Shown here one piece after another: positions 23,215 to 32,119 of a DNA stretch of 32,119 nucleotides. The translations under genes and the position numbers were made by a program. The notes under the pieces were generated by a model. That model searched no databases. It was not told the DNA's origin and saw only the letters and a program-made list of their open reading frames with translations. Source of the DNA: Actinomycetota bacterium (lineage in GTDB: Bacteria > Actinomycetota > Actinomycetes > Nanopelagicales > Nanopelagicaceae); the NCBI GenBank assembly GCA_016870835.1, contig VGAG01000014.1:1-32119 (forward strand), given 5' to 3'. Position 1 is the first letter of the stretch. The number at the start of each line of letters is the position of its first letter.

Positions 23215-24556
23215 GTTTGATGAAGAGATTGATGCGCTAGCTGCAAAAATCCTCGAATACTCATTGATAAGACTTAAGAAAGATCCACCACTTGATGGAC
23301 CGTGGACATATGACGAGTTGTATGCCGAATTGGGTGAGACCATAACCGAAGCAGGGCTTGGCGGTGAGCGGACCCTTGATCTCTTTAAACATGTTCTCTC
23401 GCAAGCATGTATTTCAACAGATCATCCGCGCTATCTAGCTTTCATTCCATCGGCACCAACCGAGTCTGCGAACTTATTTGATTTAGTCGTTGGCGCATCT
23501 GCGCTCTATGGCGGCTCGTGGCTAGAGGGAGCCGGGGCAGTTTTTGCCGAGAATCAGGCGCTTAAATGGCTTAGTGATCTCGCGGGATTGCCCAGTAGCG
23601 CTGGTGGAGTTTTTGTTCAAGGCGGAACAGTTGGAAATCTCTCCGCTCTAGTTGCAGCCCGCCATAACGCGCGAAAGCGAGAGTCCAAAATTGAGAAATG
23701 GGTGATTGCTTGTAGCGATGAGGCGCATTCTTCAATCAAGAGCGCTGCCAGCGTTATGGATGTAGAAATCCTCACCATAAAGTGCGATAAGAAACATCGA
23801 CTTCAAGGTCGCGAAGTATCAAAAGCGATCGATGAATTTCATGGAAACAATCCAAAGAAACGAGTATTTGCAGTTGTTGCGACAGCGGGCACAACAAATC
23901 TTGGGATCATCGATGATTTAGATGGAATCGGTAGAGCGGCGAATCAACGCGGGATTTGGTATCACGTTGATGGCGCATATGGTCTTGCAGCTCTTGCTTC
24001 ACCGAAGACAAAACCACTCTTCAAGGGCGTTGAATTAGCTGATTCCTTCATTGTCGATCCACATAAGTGGCTCTTTGCTCCATTTGATGCCTGTGCGCTT
24101 ATCTACCGAAATCCTGAGATTGCACGCGAAGCACATACTCAACATGCTGGATATTTAGAGACTTTGAATAAGGGTGAGTGGAATCCATCGGATTATGCAA
24201 TCCACTTAACGAGAAGGACGCGTGGACTTCCGTTCTGGTTCTCACTTGCCGCTCATGGAACCAATAAATATGCCGAATCTATGGATAAAACAATGGAGTT
24301 AGCACGGCAAAGTGCGGAGTTAATTAAGGAACATCCCAACTTGGATTTATTGATGGAACCAGAACTTTCAATCGTTGCTTTCACAAAGAAGGGTTGGGAC
24401 ACTACTGACTATCAACGCTGGAGTGATAAATTGTTAAATGATCAGATTGGTTTTGTTACTCCTTCAACGCATGAAGGAAAGCCGATCTTGAGATTTGCAA
24501 TTGTGAATCCATGGACCACAATTACTGATATAAAAGTGATTCTGGCTACCCTCTAA
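23207..24556 (+). CDS. PLP-dependent group II amino-acid decarboxylase
   Basis: This 449-aa fold-type I enzyme is homologous to aromatic-L-amino-acid, tyrosine and glutamate decarboxylases. The PLP Schiff-base lysine is Lys287 in VDPHKWLF, with the pyridine-N partner Asp255 (YHVDGAYG) and the ring-stacking His174 (DEAHSS). The cofactor phosphate loop (GGTVGNLSA, 139-147) is complete. It would release CO2 and an amine from an L-amino acid; which one cannot be read from the motifs. The ATG lies within the last 8 nt of the SDR gene, so both are in one operon under the SDR promoter. An SDR plus decarboxylase could handle amine-derived metabolites, but nothing else in the window supports a pathway. 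Confidence 0.88.
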   Translation: MHEFDEEIDALAAKILEYSLIRLKKDPPLDGPWTYDELYAELGETITEAGLGGERTLDLFKHVLSQACISTDHPRYLAFIPSAPTESANLFDLVVGASALYGGSWLEGAGAVFAENQALKWLSDLAGLPSSAGGVFVQGGTVGNLSALVAARHNARKRESKIEKWVIACSDEAHSSIKSAASVMDVEILTIKCDKKHRLQGREVSKAIDEFHGNNPKKRVFAVVATAGTTNLGIIDDLDGIGRAANQRGIWYHVDGAYGLAALASPKTKPLFKGVELADSFIVDPHKWLFAPFDACALIYRNPEIAREAHTQHAGYLETLNKGEWNPSDYAIHLTRRTRGLPFWFSLAAHGTNKYAESMDKTMELARQSAELIKEHPNLDLLMEPELSIVAFTKKGWDTTDYQRWSDKLLNDQIGFVTPSTHEGKPILRFAIVNPWTTITDIKVILATL

Positions 24557-24596
24557 ATCCCAAGAATCTCCTACCTTTCTAGTTAAATATCGCGCT

Positions 24597-24854
24597 ATGG
24601 AAGAGATCAAACTCGAGGCCTCGGTTGCCCTTAGCGACCTTGAGGTGCGAATTCTGGAATTCGAGCGTCTATGGTGGCGCTATGCCGGAGCAAAAGATGT
24701 CGGAATAAAGCAAGAGTTCAACCTCTCGGCCCGCGAGTACTACGAGCTGCTTAACAATTTGATTGATCGGCAGGATGCCCTCGCTGCCGCACCGCTTCTA
24801 ATAAAACGCCTGCGCCGGCTCCGGGAAGCCCGGCTTGCAAAGCGAATTAGTTAA
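24597..24854 (+). CDS. DUF3263 protein
   Basis: This 85-aa, highly charged helical protein is of the actinobacterial DUF3263 family. The family core is clear: LSDLEVRILEFERLWWRYAG (residues 12-31), then FNLSAREYYELLNNLIDR and a basic C-terminus LIKRLRRLREARLAKR. The L-S/T-x-REYYELL region resembles a helix-turn-helix recognition helix, so DNA binding is plausible but unproven. An AT-rich stretch at 24583-24590 ahead of the ATG could be a degenerate -10. The final 8 nt overlap the convergent DUF1501 gene. Confidence 0.85.
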   Translation: MEEIKLEASVALSDLEVRILEFERLWWRYAGAKDVGIKQEFNLSAREYYELLNNLIDRQDALAAAPLLIKRLRRLREARLAKRIS

Positions 24855-26073
24855 TAAGTTCTAATCTAGAACCCCACTTACCAAGAACTCGTTCTTTAGA
24901 AGTTATCAGGACTTTTTCTAATAGAACTGCATAGATATCTCGAAAGTCCGTTGTAACAGCAAGATCATCATCTTTAAGTTTTTGTAGCGATGGTTGCTCG
25001 CCATAGAAACCACCTTTAACGCGTTCACCGAGTAAGAAGACCGGCCCTGAAGTTCCATGGTCAGTTCCCTGTGAAGCATTAGCGCGGACTCGTCGACCAA
25101 ACTCGCTGTAAACAAGAACTGTCACGTCTTTGCTTCTATTTGTGGAGCGCATTTGTGACATGAATTTTGAAATCGAACCAGAAACAGCGCCAAGTAGGGC
25201 CGATTGTGCAGTGTTCTCATCGGCATGCGTATCAAAACCACCTAGTGAAACTGACCAGACCCGCGTTGGCGAACCAGCTGCAATTAGCTTTGCCACAATT
25301 TCTAATTGGGCTGAGAGATTTGAATCTCCACCAGCATTTCCACCCACAACGGTTGGTAAATCGTTTGCTGGAGGAGCTGGATCCTTTAATATCGGAGTTA
25401 CTTCAGCAGATACCTCAAAAAGATTTCGCATAGTTCGAGCTGCCATCGCCGTTAATCGATCATCGCTGGGACTATTCATTGAGAGCTTTGCGCAATCACT
25501 CGCAAGCGATCCGGTGGGAACTTTCAAACCGCCTAACGGAAGAACTGAGCCAGATCTGCGATTTCCAGCGAGAAGTGGCGGTAGAACCGAGCCAAGACCA
25601 ATTGCAAGGAGTGGATCCTCCTTCTGAGTTTCCACCCAACGACCTAGCCAACCGGTATTACTTGCAGTCAGAGAGGCGCTCTGCCAAATTGCCATGGATG
25701 AAAAGTGAGATCGATCTGAATTTGGATAACCAACTCCTCTAACGATTGCTAGTTGATTCATATCCCAGAGAGACTTGAATCCGCTCATTGCTCCATTTAG
25801 CGCAAGACCTTCGCCTATGGGAAGCACTTGACTCTCCTTATAAGCAAGTTGTGGCCTAAGAGATTGGTAAACCGAATCTTGATAAGGAACAACTGTGTTG
25901 AGTCCATCATTTCCACCGTACAAAGTAACGACAACGAGAATTGGAGTTCCAAGAGGTAGCGGTCTTGAGATTGCTGCATTTGCTATCTCTTCAATAGAAA
26001 GCGTATGTGCAGCTGCAGCTATCGCTCCCGCTCCAGTCATCTGGATGAATTTGCGTCTTGTTAATGTGTCCAC
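24847..26073 (-). CDS. Tat-exported DUF1501 protein
   Basis: A protein of about 408 residues with a Tat signal (LTRRKFIQMTGAGAIAAAA, from residue 4) and the DUF1501 hallmarks GGNDGLNTVVPY (53-64), a central SLGGFDTHADE, and YSEFGRR plus GTDHGTSGP near the end. These indicate an alkaline-phosphatase/sulfatase-like fold. The molecular function of the family is unknown. The GTG at 26073 was preferred to the ATG at 26097 because AGGAG lies 4 nt before the GTG and the shorter form puts the twin arginines at the usual depth. With the longer start it would overlap the upstream DUF1800 gene by 8 nt. The two families are characteristically encoded together. Confidence 0.85.
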   Translation of the reverse strand: MDTLTRRKFIQMTGAGAIAAAAHTLSIEEIANAAISRPLPLGTPILVVVTLYGGNDGLNTVVPYQDSVYQSLRPQLAYKESQVLPIGEGLALNGAMSGFKSLWDMNQLAIVRGVGYPNSDRSHFSSMAIWQSASLTASNTGWLGRWVETQKEDPLLAIGLGSVLPPLLAGNRRSGSVLPLGGLKVPTGSLASDCAKLSMNSPSDDRLTAMAARTMRNLFEVSAEVTPILKDPAPPANDLPTVVGGNAGGDSNLSAQLEIVAKLIAAGSPTRVWSVSLGGFDTHADENTAQSALLGAVSGSISKFMSQMRSTNRSKDVTVLVYSEFGRRVRANASQGTDHGTSGPVFLLGERVKGGFYGEQPSLQKLKDDDLAVTTDFRDIYAVLLEKVLITSKERVLGKWGSRLELIN

Positions 26074-26089
26074 TTTTCTCCTAACAACT

Positions 26090-27397
26090 TCATGCATTCA
26101 CCAGATATTCAGGGCTACAGATTCCAAGTACTGCAAGTCGTTGAGGGTCACGAATTGCTCCATTAAGTGCTTGTCTTGTGCGCTCGCTCCAAGATGCAAC
26201 CCCAAGCCAATTCGCCAGCCCTTCTAATCGCGCTGCTGCGCTCAAGTTAGATATCGGCGCAAGTTGACCTTTCTTAGCCAGATAGTCTGCTGCTGCGAGC
26301 CGTGTTTGAGTTGATGCCGCTGACAACCAGGCTTCATCTGCGGGCCAACCACCCACATTTGGCGGGAAATATGGTCTTTGGCCCAGGCCATTTAAGAGAT
26401 TTATCAAGTAATCCGGCCGTTCAAATTGCGAGGGCGTTATCTCTAAAGCGCGAAGTACCGAAATGAGCCAATCAAGTGGCGATTTAACTTGGGTATTTAC
26501 GGGGTCAATGAATCCTGGATGGGCAACGAGCGCTTGAACAGAAGAAAGGATGTTGCGATCTGCGAATGCATTTTCAATCGCAGAGTTATTAGGTAAATCC
26601 GAGGATGAATTTATAAATCGATACCAGAGTCGCTCTGGGATAAATCTTTGACAATCACGGCGGTTGACCAGAAAGTCCGTTAGAGAAATTGCATCAAATT
26701 TTCCAGATGTTCCTAGATATGAGATATCACCGGTAAAGCTCTGGCGTAAATTCCGCGAAACTAAACCAGAACTCTTCACCACTTTATATCCAGTAAGCGC
26801 TTTGGCAGTTTGCTTTACATCATCCTCGGTATAGCGATTTACGCCTAGGATAAATAACTCCATTAATTCTCTAGAAAGATTCTCGTTTGGAGCCGCTGAA
26901 GTGTTCTTTTGGCCATCAAGCCAGTAGATAAGCGCGCCATCGAGAACCATTGCTTTTGCCATGTCTCGGAAATTTCCAAGGGCACTTTTCCGCAGGGAAT
27001 CAACATGATTAAACATGACAATTGGCTCATCAACTTTTGCATATGAAGTAGCCCAATGCCCATGCCAAAACCATGTCATTCGCTCTGTGATTGGATTTTC
27101 CTGAGTGACCATTTCATCTAGCCACCAAAGTGTCATAGTTCTTAATTGAAAACGTTTCTGCTCAACGTAATCAACAATTTCTGGAGAGTTTGGACGAGGT
27201 TGGTTGCCTAAATCCTTCAGGCCTAGCGAAGCTGCTAAATCAGGCGAAGCCGACTCTGCCTGTGCGAGCGCCCTTTCTGCTGATCTGTAGAACCCCAAAG
27301 AAAGTAGCTCTTCGAATTCACCCGGCTTTGGACCAAACCCAATCCGATGGCTCAGCCGAGCGAGGTTGCGCCGCTCCTCAATACTTACCGTCGCCAT
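26090..27397 (-). CDS. DUF1800 protein
   Basis: This 435-aa protein has the family features: LSHRIGFGP (15-23), TWFWHGHWATS (108-118) and the diagnostic NENLSRELMELFILG with YTEDDVKQTAKALTG (171-203). It ends with PPNVGGWP and a C-terminal helical part. No signal peptide or twin-arginine motif is present, although its partner DUF1501 has a Tat signal. Co-export as a complex is possible. Function is unknown. The ATG has TACTTT exactly 6 nt upstream and heads the two-gene operon; it is divergent from groEL. Confidence 0.84.
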   Translation of the reverse strand: MATVSIEERRNLARLSHRIGFGPKPGEFEELLSLGFYRSAERALAQAESASPDLAASLGLKDLGNQPRPNSPEIVDYVEQKRFQLRTMTLWWLDEMVTQENPITERMTWFWHGHWATSYAKVDEPIVMFNHVDSLRKSALGNFRDMAKAMVLDGALIYWLDGQKNTSAAPNENLSRELMELFILGVNRYTEDDVKQTAKALTGYKVVKSSGLVSRNLRQSFTGDISYLGTSGKFDAISLTDFLVNRRDCQRFIPERLWYRFINSSSDLPNNSAIENAFADRNILSSVQALVAHPGFIDPVNTQVKSPLDWLISVLRALEITPSQFERPDYLINLLNGLGQRPYFPPNVGGWPADEAWLSAASTQTRLAAADYLAKKGQLAPISNLSAAARLEGLANWLGVASWSERTRQALNGAIRDPQRLAVLGICSPEYLVNA

Positions 27398-27403
27398 GCG
27401 AGC

Positions 27404-27409
27404 AAAGTA
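27404..27409 (-). promoter_or_regulatory. -10 box of leaderless DUF1800-DUF1501 promoter
   Basis: TACTTT on the minus strand ends 6 nt before the ATG at 27397. No Shine-Dalgarno sequence is present. Confidence 0.48.
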
Positions 27410-27510
27410 GAGGTTATGAGTGGCACATGGATGAATCGGGCCTGAAGGTTGCCTGATAATTCCGTTTAGGGCTCGATTAGGGCCGGATTTGAGGGAGGGA
27501 TAACGCTGAT

Positions 27511-27539
27511 TTGAGGTCGGGAATACACCCGCCTAGGCT
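27511..27539 (+). promoter_or_regulatory. Vegetative promoter of groEL
   Basis: TTGAGG (27511-27516) and TAGGCT (27534-27539) are separated by 17 bp, a good housekeeping-sigma arrangement. Initiation near 27546 would begin the transcript at the CIRCE operator and give a leader of about 68 nt. The rest of the 216-bp gap between DUF1800 and groEL (27398-27510) shows no gene. Confidence 0.6.
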
Positions 27540-27554
27540 TGGCGTTAGCACTCG

Positions 27555-29233
<1,679 letters not shown>

Positions 29234-29239
29234 GAACGG

Positions 29240-29245
29240 TAGACT
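29240..29245 (+). promoter_or_regulatory. -10 box of leaderless DUF3027 promoter
   Basis: TAGACT, identical to the ndh hexamer, ends 7 nt before the ATG at 29253, immediately after the groEL stop. Confidence 0.45.
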
Positions 29246-29252
29246 CGGCTTC

Positions 29253-29960
29253 ATGTCTAGAGCGACAAAGAAGCCAAAGAACTCTAACGAGAGCGGCGGC
29301 GTCGATCCATTTGATGCCGCCGTTCTTGCACGTGGCGCCGCAATTGAAGATGCGAAGGATGAGAAGTACGTAGGAAATCTTCTTTCGACTGATACCGATG
29401 GCGATCATGTTGCTACTTATCTCTTTGAGGCGAACTTACCTGGTTATGTTGGTTGGCGCTGGGCGGTAACAATTGCAAAAGTGGATCAAGATAGTTCCCC
29501 GACTGTCTGTGATGTTGTACTTCTACCTGGAACGGATTCGCTTCTTGCTCCAGATTGGATTCCATATAGCAATCGCGTTACTAAAGAAGATGTCTCAGCC
29601 GGAACCATCGTTCCAACCGAAATTGATGACGCAAGACTTGTTCCTGCAAGCGCAGTTCTTCCGGAAGATGAAGAGTTAGATCTCCGAGAACTCTTTGAAC
29701 TTGGCGCCGGACGCTTGCGTGTTCTATCAATTGAAGGTCGCGACCAAGCAGCCAAGCGTTGGATCGAAGGTGACCGCGGCCCAAATGTAGATATCGCGCG
29801 CTGGGCGCCTAAGAATTGTGGGAGCTGTGGTTTTTATCTACCAATTAGCGGCTCACTTCGCCAAGCCTTTGGCGTCTGCGCCAATGCAATTTCACCTGAG
29901 GATGCAAGCGTAGTTGCGGTAAATCATGGCTGCGGCGCTCACTCTGAGGCGATAAACTAG
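29253..29960 (+). CDS. DUF3027 protein
   Basis: This 235-aa protein is of an actinobacteria-specific family. After a Lys-rich start it has the conserved VGNLLSTDTDGDHVATYLFEANLPGY region (as separate segments at about 32-58), GWRWAVTIA, and VLLPGTDSLLAPDWIPY (about 90-106). Near the end is a four-Cys segment, CGSCGFY and FGVCAN, followed by NHGCGAHSE, which may form a zinc site. Function is unknown. Synteny with a cold-shock gene is common in Actinobacteria. The ATG at 29253 is preferred to an in-frame start at 29169 inside groEL, based on the -10 spacing and the usual N-terminus. Confidence 0.86.
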   Translation: MSRATKKPKNSNESGGVDPFDAAVLARGAAIEDAKDEKYVGNLLSTDTDGDHVATYLFEANLPGYVGWRWAVTIAKVDQDSSPTVCDVVLLPGTDSLLAPDWIPYSNRVTKEDVSAGTIVPTEIDDARLVPASAVLPEDEELDLRELFELGAGRLRVLSIEGRDQAAKRWIEGDRGPNVDIARWAPKNCGSCGFYLPISGSLRQAFGVCANAISPEDASVVAVNHGCGAHSEAIN

Positions 29961-30020
29961 CCCCCTGTCCGCAAAGCGCGGCGCACACGACACCTAAATG
30001 ATTTTTATGTAAAGGGGGCT
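29959..30020 (+). repeat. Inverted repeat masking the cold-shock gene ribosome site
   Basis: AGCCCCCT (29959-29966) is perfectly complementary to AGGGGGCT (30013-30020), which contains the only Shine-Dalgarno sequence of the cold-shock gene. The loop is 46 nt. In a transcript reading through from DUF3027, the ribosome site would be paired; a transcript starting between the arms would be open. Confidence 0.5.
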
Positions 30021-30026
30021 CCTCCT

Positions 30027-30410
30027 ATGCCAACCGGACGCGTTAAGTGGTTTAGCCTCGAAAAGGGTTTTGGATTTATCTCATCTGATGAAGGCGAAGA
30101 TGTTTATATCGCTGCTTCTGCTCTTCCCGATGGCGTTGCAACTTTAAAGCCTGGCACAAAATTAGAGTTCGGTGTTGCCGAAGGTCGTAAGGGTCCACAA
30201 GCTCTATCGGTAAGAGTTGTTGAAGCGCCACCATCTCTAGCCGCCTCAAAATCAGGTGCTGATGATCTCGCGGTAATTATTGAAGAATCGATCAAGATGT
30301 TGGATCGAGTCGGAAATGGTTTGCGTCATGGTCGTTATCCAAGTGAGGCTGAAGCGACTCGCGTTGCCAAAGTATTACGTGGAATTGCGCAAGAAATAGA
30401 GGGGAAGTAA
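30027..30410 (+). CDS. Cold-shock domain protein with C-terminal helical extension
   Basis: This 127-aa protein has an N-terminal OB-fold cold-shock domain (1-67) with the RNA-binding motifs KGFGFIS (13-19) and DVYIAAS (25-31; RNP2-like), then a linker and a C-terminal helical region (about 75-127). Most Csp proteins are 65-70 aa; this extended form resembles the actinobacterial long Csp type such as the M. tuberculosis CspB. The second RNP motif reads DVYIAASAL rather than the usual DVFVHxSAI, so the conserved His is replaced by Ala. An RNA chaperone role is likely. Its AGGGGG ribosome site is 8 nt from the ATG, and it is one of the few genes here with a leader. Confidence 0.9.
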   Translation: MPTGRVKWFSLEKGFGFISSDEGEDVYIAASALPDGVATLKPGTKLEFGVAEGRKGPQALSVRVVEAPPSLAASKSGADDLAVIIEESIKMLDRVGNGLRHGRYPSEAEATRVAKVLRGIAQEIEGK

Positions 30411-30414
30411 AGCT

Positions 30415-30591
30415 TTAGAGCCCTTCGCGTTTTGCGCGCCGTTTTGTGTAACGAATTCCAATAAGTCCAAGGGTTATACCGAGTAAGCAAGCAAGAATCA
30501 CCTTTGCCATCGCGTTTGCGATTATTGCAATTACTAGCGCAATCGTCCAAAGAATTATTCCGATGATGATGACTGGAATAGCGCCACGCAT
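30415..30591 (-). CDS. DUF2530-like small membrane protein
   Basis: This is a 58-aa protein (62 aa if the ATG at 30603 is used) with two predicted membrane helices, IPVIIIGIILWTIALVIAII and VILACLLGITLGLIGIRY, ending in a basic tail TKRRAKREGL. The G-x-x-L-W-x-x-A-L ... G-x-x-L-G-x-x-G-x-x-Y-x-x-R-R pattern fits the actinobacterial DUF2530 family. ATG 30591 has TATGCT 7 nt upstream and so may be a leaderless start. It is divergent from the MFS gene and ends 4 nt from the cold-shock gene. Confidence 0.72.
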   Translation of the reverse strand: MRGAIPVIIIGIILWTIALVIAIIANAMAKVILACLLGITLGLIGIRYTKRRAKREGL

Positions 30592-30598
30592 GAAAAGA

Positions 30599-30604
30599 AG
30601 CATA
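30599..30604 (-). promoter_or_regulatory. Possible -10 box of DUF2530 gene
   Basis: TATGCT on the minus strand ends 7 nt before ATG 30591. It is one base from the opposing MFS -10 box, a second back-to-back leaderless pair in this window. It is weaker evidence than the others because the ATG at 30603 overlaps it. Confidence 0.35.
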
Positions 30605-30605
30605 C

Positions 30606-30611
30606 TAGAAT
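30606..30611 (+). promoter_or_regulatory. -10 box of leaderless MFS promoter
   Basis: TAGAAT ends 6 nt before the GTG at 30618, identical in sequence and spacing to the fur-family and gpmA promoters. Confidence 0.55.
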
Positions 30612-30617
30612 CAACTA

Positions 30618-31871
30618 GTGAGTACGTTGCGATCTTTTCGTCATCGCAACTTTAGAATACTTTTCGCAGCCAACTTCGTCTCAAATATAGGAACCTGGGC
30701 CCAAGGCGTTGCACAAGCCTGGTTAATCTTGGAACTAACAAATAGCGGTTCTTATCTTGGAATTGTCACTGCACTTCAATTTGCACCTACTCTTTTTTTC
30801 AGTATCTCCGGTGGGAAGATCGCAGATAAATTCAATAAGCGAAAAGTTTTGATCCTTACTAATTTAACTGGTGCGATTTCTGCGCTCTCGGTCGGAACCC
30901 TCGTTCTGCTAGACCAAATACAGATCTGGCATGTGATGTTCTTTGCCTTCTTACTTGGTATGGGAAATGCGATCGATGCCCCTACTCGCCAGAGTTTTAA
31001 TGTTGAGGTTGTCGGTAAAGAAGATCTACCAAATGCCGTTGGTTTGAATTCAACAAACTTCAATATTGGCCGCTTGATTGGCCCCGGGCTCTCCGGAGTT
31101 TTGATTGCCGCTTACGGGACGGGATTCTCATTTATTTTAAATGGAATTTCCTACCTCGGAGTGATTATTTCGCTGCTATTCATTCGGGAGAGTGAGCTCT
31201 TCCGGGAAGAGATGAATCGCAGCTCCACCAAGATTCGCCAGGGACTTAACTATGTCCGCGCTCGCCCTGACATCCTTGCCGTGATGTTCACGGTCTTCTT
31301 TGCAACTAGCTTTGGATTAAATTTCAATATTTTCAACACGATGATGGCAACAGCTGTCTTTAATAAGAGCGCCGCCGAATATGGTGCGCTAGGTAGCATC
31401 CTTGCCATTGGTTCACTCAGTGGCGCTATCGTTTCGGCTCGACTTGAGCGAAAGCGAGACCCAAAGTTCGTAATGAGGGGCTCGATGCTCTTTAGCGTCG
31501 TATTGATTGCCTCAGCATTTGCACCTAACTACATCACTTATGCAATTTTCTTACCGCTAATTGGATTTATCGCCCTCATTACCTTTATCGCAGCAAACAC
31601 AATGGTTCAACTTCGAACTGATTCGGCTATTCGTGGCCGTGTGATGGGAATTTATCTCACTGTTTTTCTTGGTGGAACTCCAATTGTCTCGCCGCTAATC
31701 GGCTGGATGACTCAAGAAATTGGTACTCGATACACAATCGCAATTTGTGGCGCTATCTCACTTACTGCGGCTGCTCTCACTTACTTGAAATTCAAAGATC
31801 GAGTAGAAGCCCCAGAAAGCGTCCTAGTTGATGATGTTTTAGAGGCCGCTTACGAGGACAAAAAGGATTAA
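30618..31871 (+). CDS. MFS transporter (MFS_3/EntS-like exporter)
   Basis: This 417-aa major facilitator protein has about 12 predicted membrane helices. It begins with FRHRNFRILFAANFVSNIG, has the motif-A loop GGKIADKFNKRKVL between helices 2 and 3 (about 69-82), and NAIDAPTRQSF after helix 4, both typical of the DHA3/EntS-type drug or siderophore exporters. The C-terminal tail is acidic (EAPESVLVDD to the end). The substrate is unknown. In several Actinobacteria an MFS gene occupies this place between cold-shock/DUF2530 genes and serC. The GTG start is placed by its -10 box. Confidence 0.88.
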   Translation: MSTLRSFRHRNFRILFAANFVSNIGTWAQGVAQAWLILELTNSGSYLGIVTALQFAPTLFFSISGGKIADKFNKRKVLILTNLTGAISALSVGTLVLLDQIQIWHVMFFAFLLGMGNAIDAPTRQSFNVEVVGKEDLPNAVGLNSTNFNIGRLIGPGLSGVLIAAYGTGFSFILNGISYLGVIISLLFIRESELFREEMNRSSTKIRQGLNYVRARPDILAVMFTVFFATSFGLNFNIFNTMMATAVFNKSAAEYGALGSILAIGSLSGAIVSARLERKRDPKFVMRGSMLFSVVLIASAFAPNYITYAIFLPLIGFIALITFIAANTMVQLRTDSAIRGRVMGIYLTVFLGGTPIVSPLIGWMTQEIGTRYTIAICGAISLTAAALTYLKFKDRVEAPESVLVDDVLEAAYEDKKD

Positions 31872-31919
31872 GCCAAAGAGAATCACAAGGGTCACAGTTC
31901 TCCGGAATTTGTAGTTCAT
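31839..31919 (-). CDS. Candidate 26-aa membrane peptide downstream of serC
   Basis: The ATG follows the serC stop with no gap (TAAATG on the minus strand). The frame encodes 26 residues: a basic start MNYKFRRT and one hydrophobic helix VTLVILFGLILFVLVSGL. Composition and coupling look like a real small membrane protein, but 33 nt overlap the 3' end of the MFS gene on the other strand and no family was recognised. Confidence 0.3.
   Translation of the reverse strand: MNYKFRRTVTLVILFGLILFVLVSGL

Positions 31920-32119
<200 letters not shown>

Overview
The window reads as a chromosomal segment of a free-living actinobacterium with a compact, moderately low-GC genome. The actinobacterial evidence is mshA (mycothiol synthesis), a SenX3/RegX3 two-component pair, CarD, the DUF3263, DUF3027 and DUF2530 families, and a CIRCE-controlled groEL without groES. 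Base composition looks close to even by eye (not counted). Short intergenic gaps, many 1-8 nt gene overlaps and near-universal leaderless starts suggest a streamlined freshwater lineage such as Ca. Nanopelagicales (acI). That placement is inference.

Layout. 67-4708 (+): Fur/Nur-like regulator, ygfZ, a 35-aa membrane peptide, a nitrobindin-like barrel, an asparaginase II family enzyme, mshA and a YbjN protein, nearly all overlapping. 4732-8033: gpmA, then phoU divergent from senX3-regX3 across an intergenic region holding four 11-bp repeats that look like a PHO box. 8015-13317: a lipoprotein (-), then carD, a fused ispDF, cysS, rlmB and an SGNH hydrolase. 13314-16307 (-): a complete family-2 beta-galactosidase, followed by tRNA-Thr(TGT).

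16445-24556 is the most accessory part. A Tat-type Rieske protein with an unusual second ligand motif lies downstream of a secreted PHM/DBM-like copper protein. These are divergent from a DUF305 lipoprotein and a ChoD-like GMC oxidoreductase, followed by NDH-2, a DUF2867-type SDR and a PLP decarboxylase. 24597-27397: DUF3263, then a DUF1800-DUF1501 pair (-). 27511-32119: groEL with CIRCE, DUF3027, a cold-shock protein, DUF2530, an MFS exporter and the 3' end of serC on the minus strand.

Regulatory logic. Most genes that begin a transcription unit have a TANNNT hexamer exactly 6 or 7 nt before the start codon, as expected for leaderless mRNAs. The clear exceptions, with real 5' leaders, are carD, groEL and the cold-shock gene. 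Two of those leaders contain striking inverted repeats. The best candidates for undescribed biology are the Cu-oxygenase/Rieske/DUF305 export module, the CX3H Rieske site, the ndh/SDR promoter pair whose -10 boxes share two bases, and the interleaved hairpins in the groEL leader.
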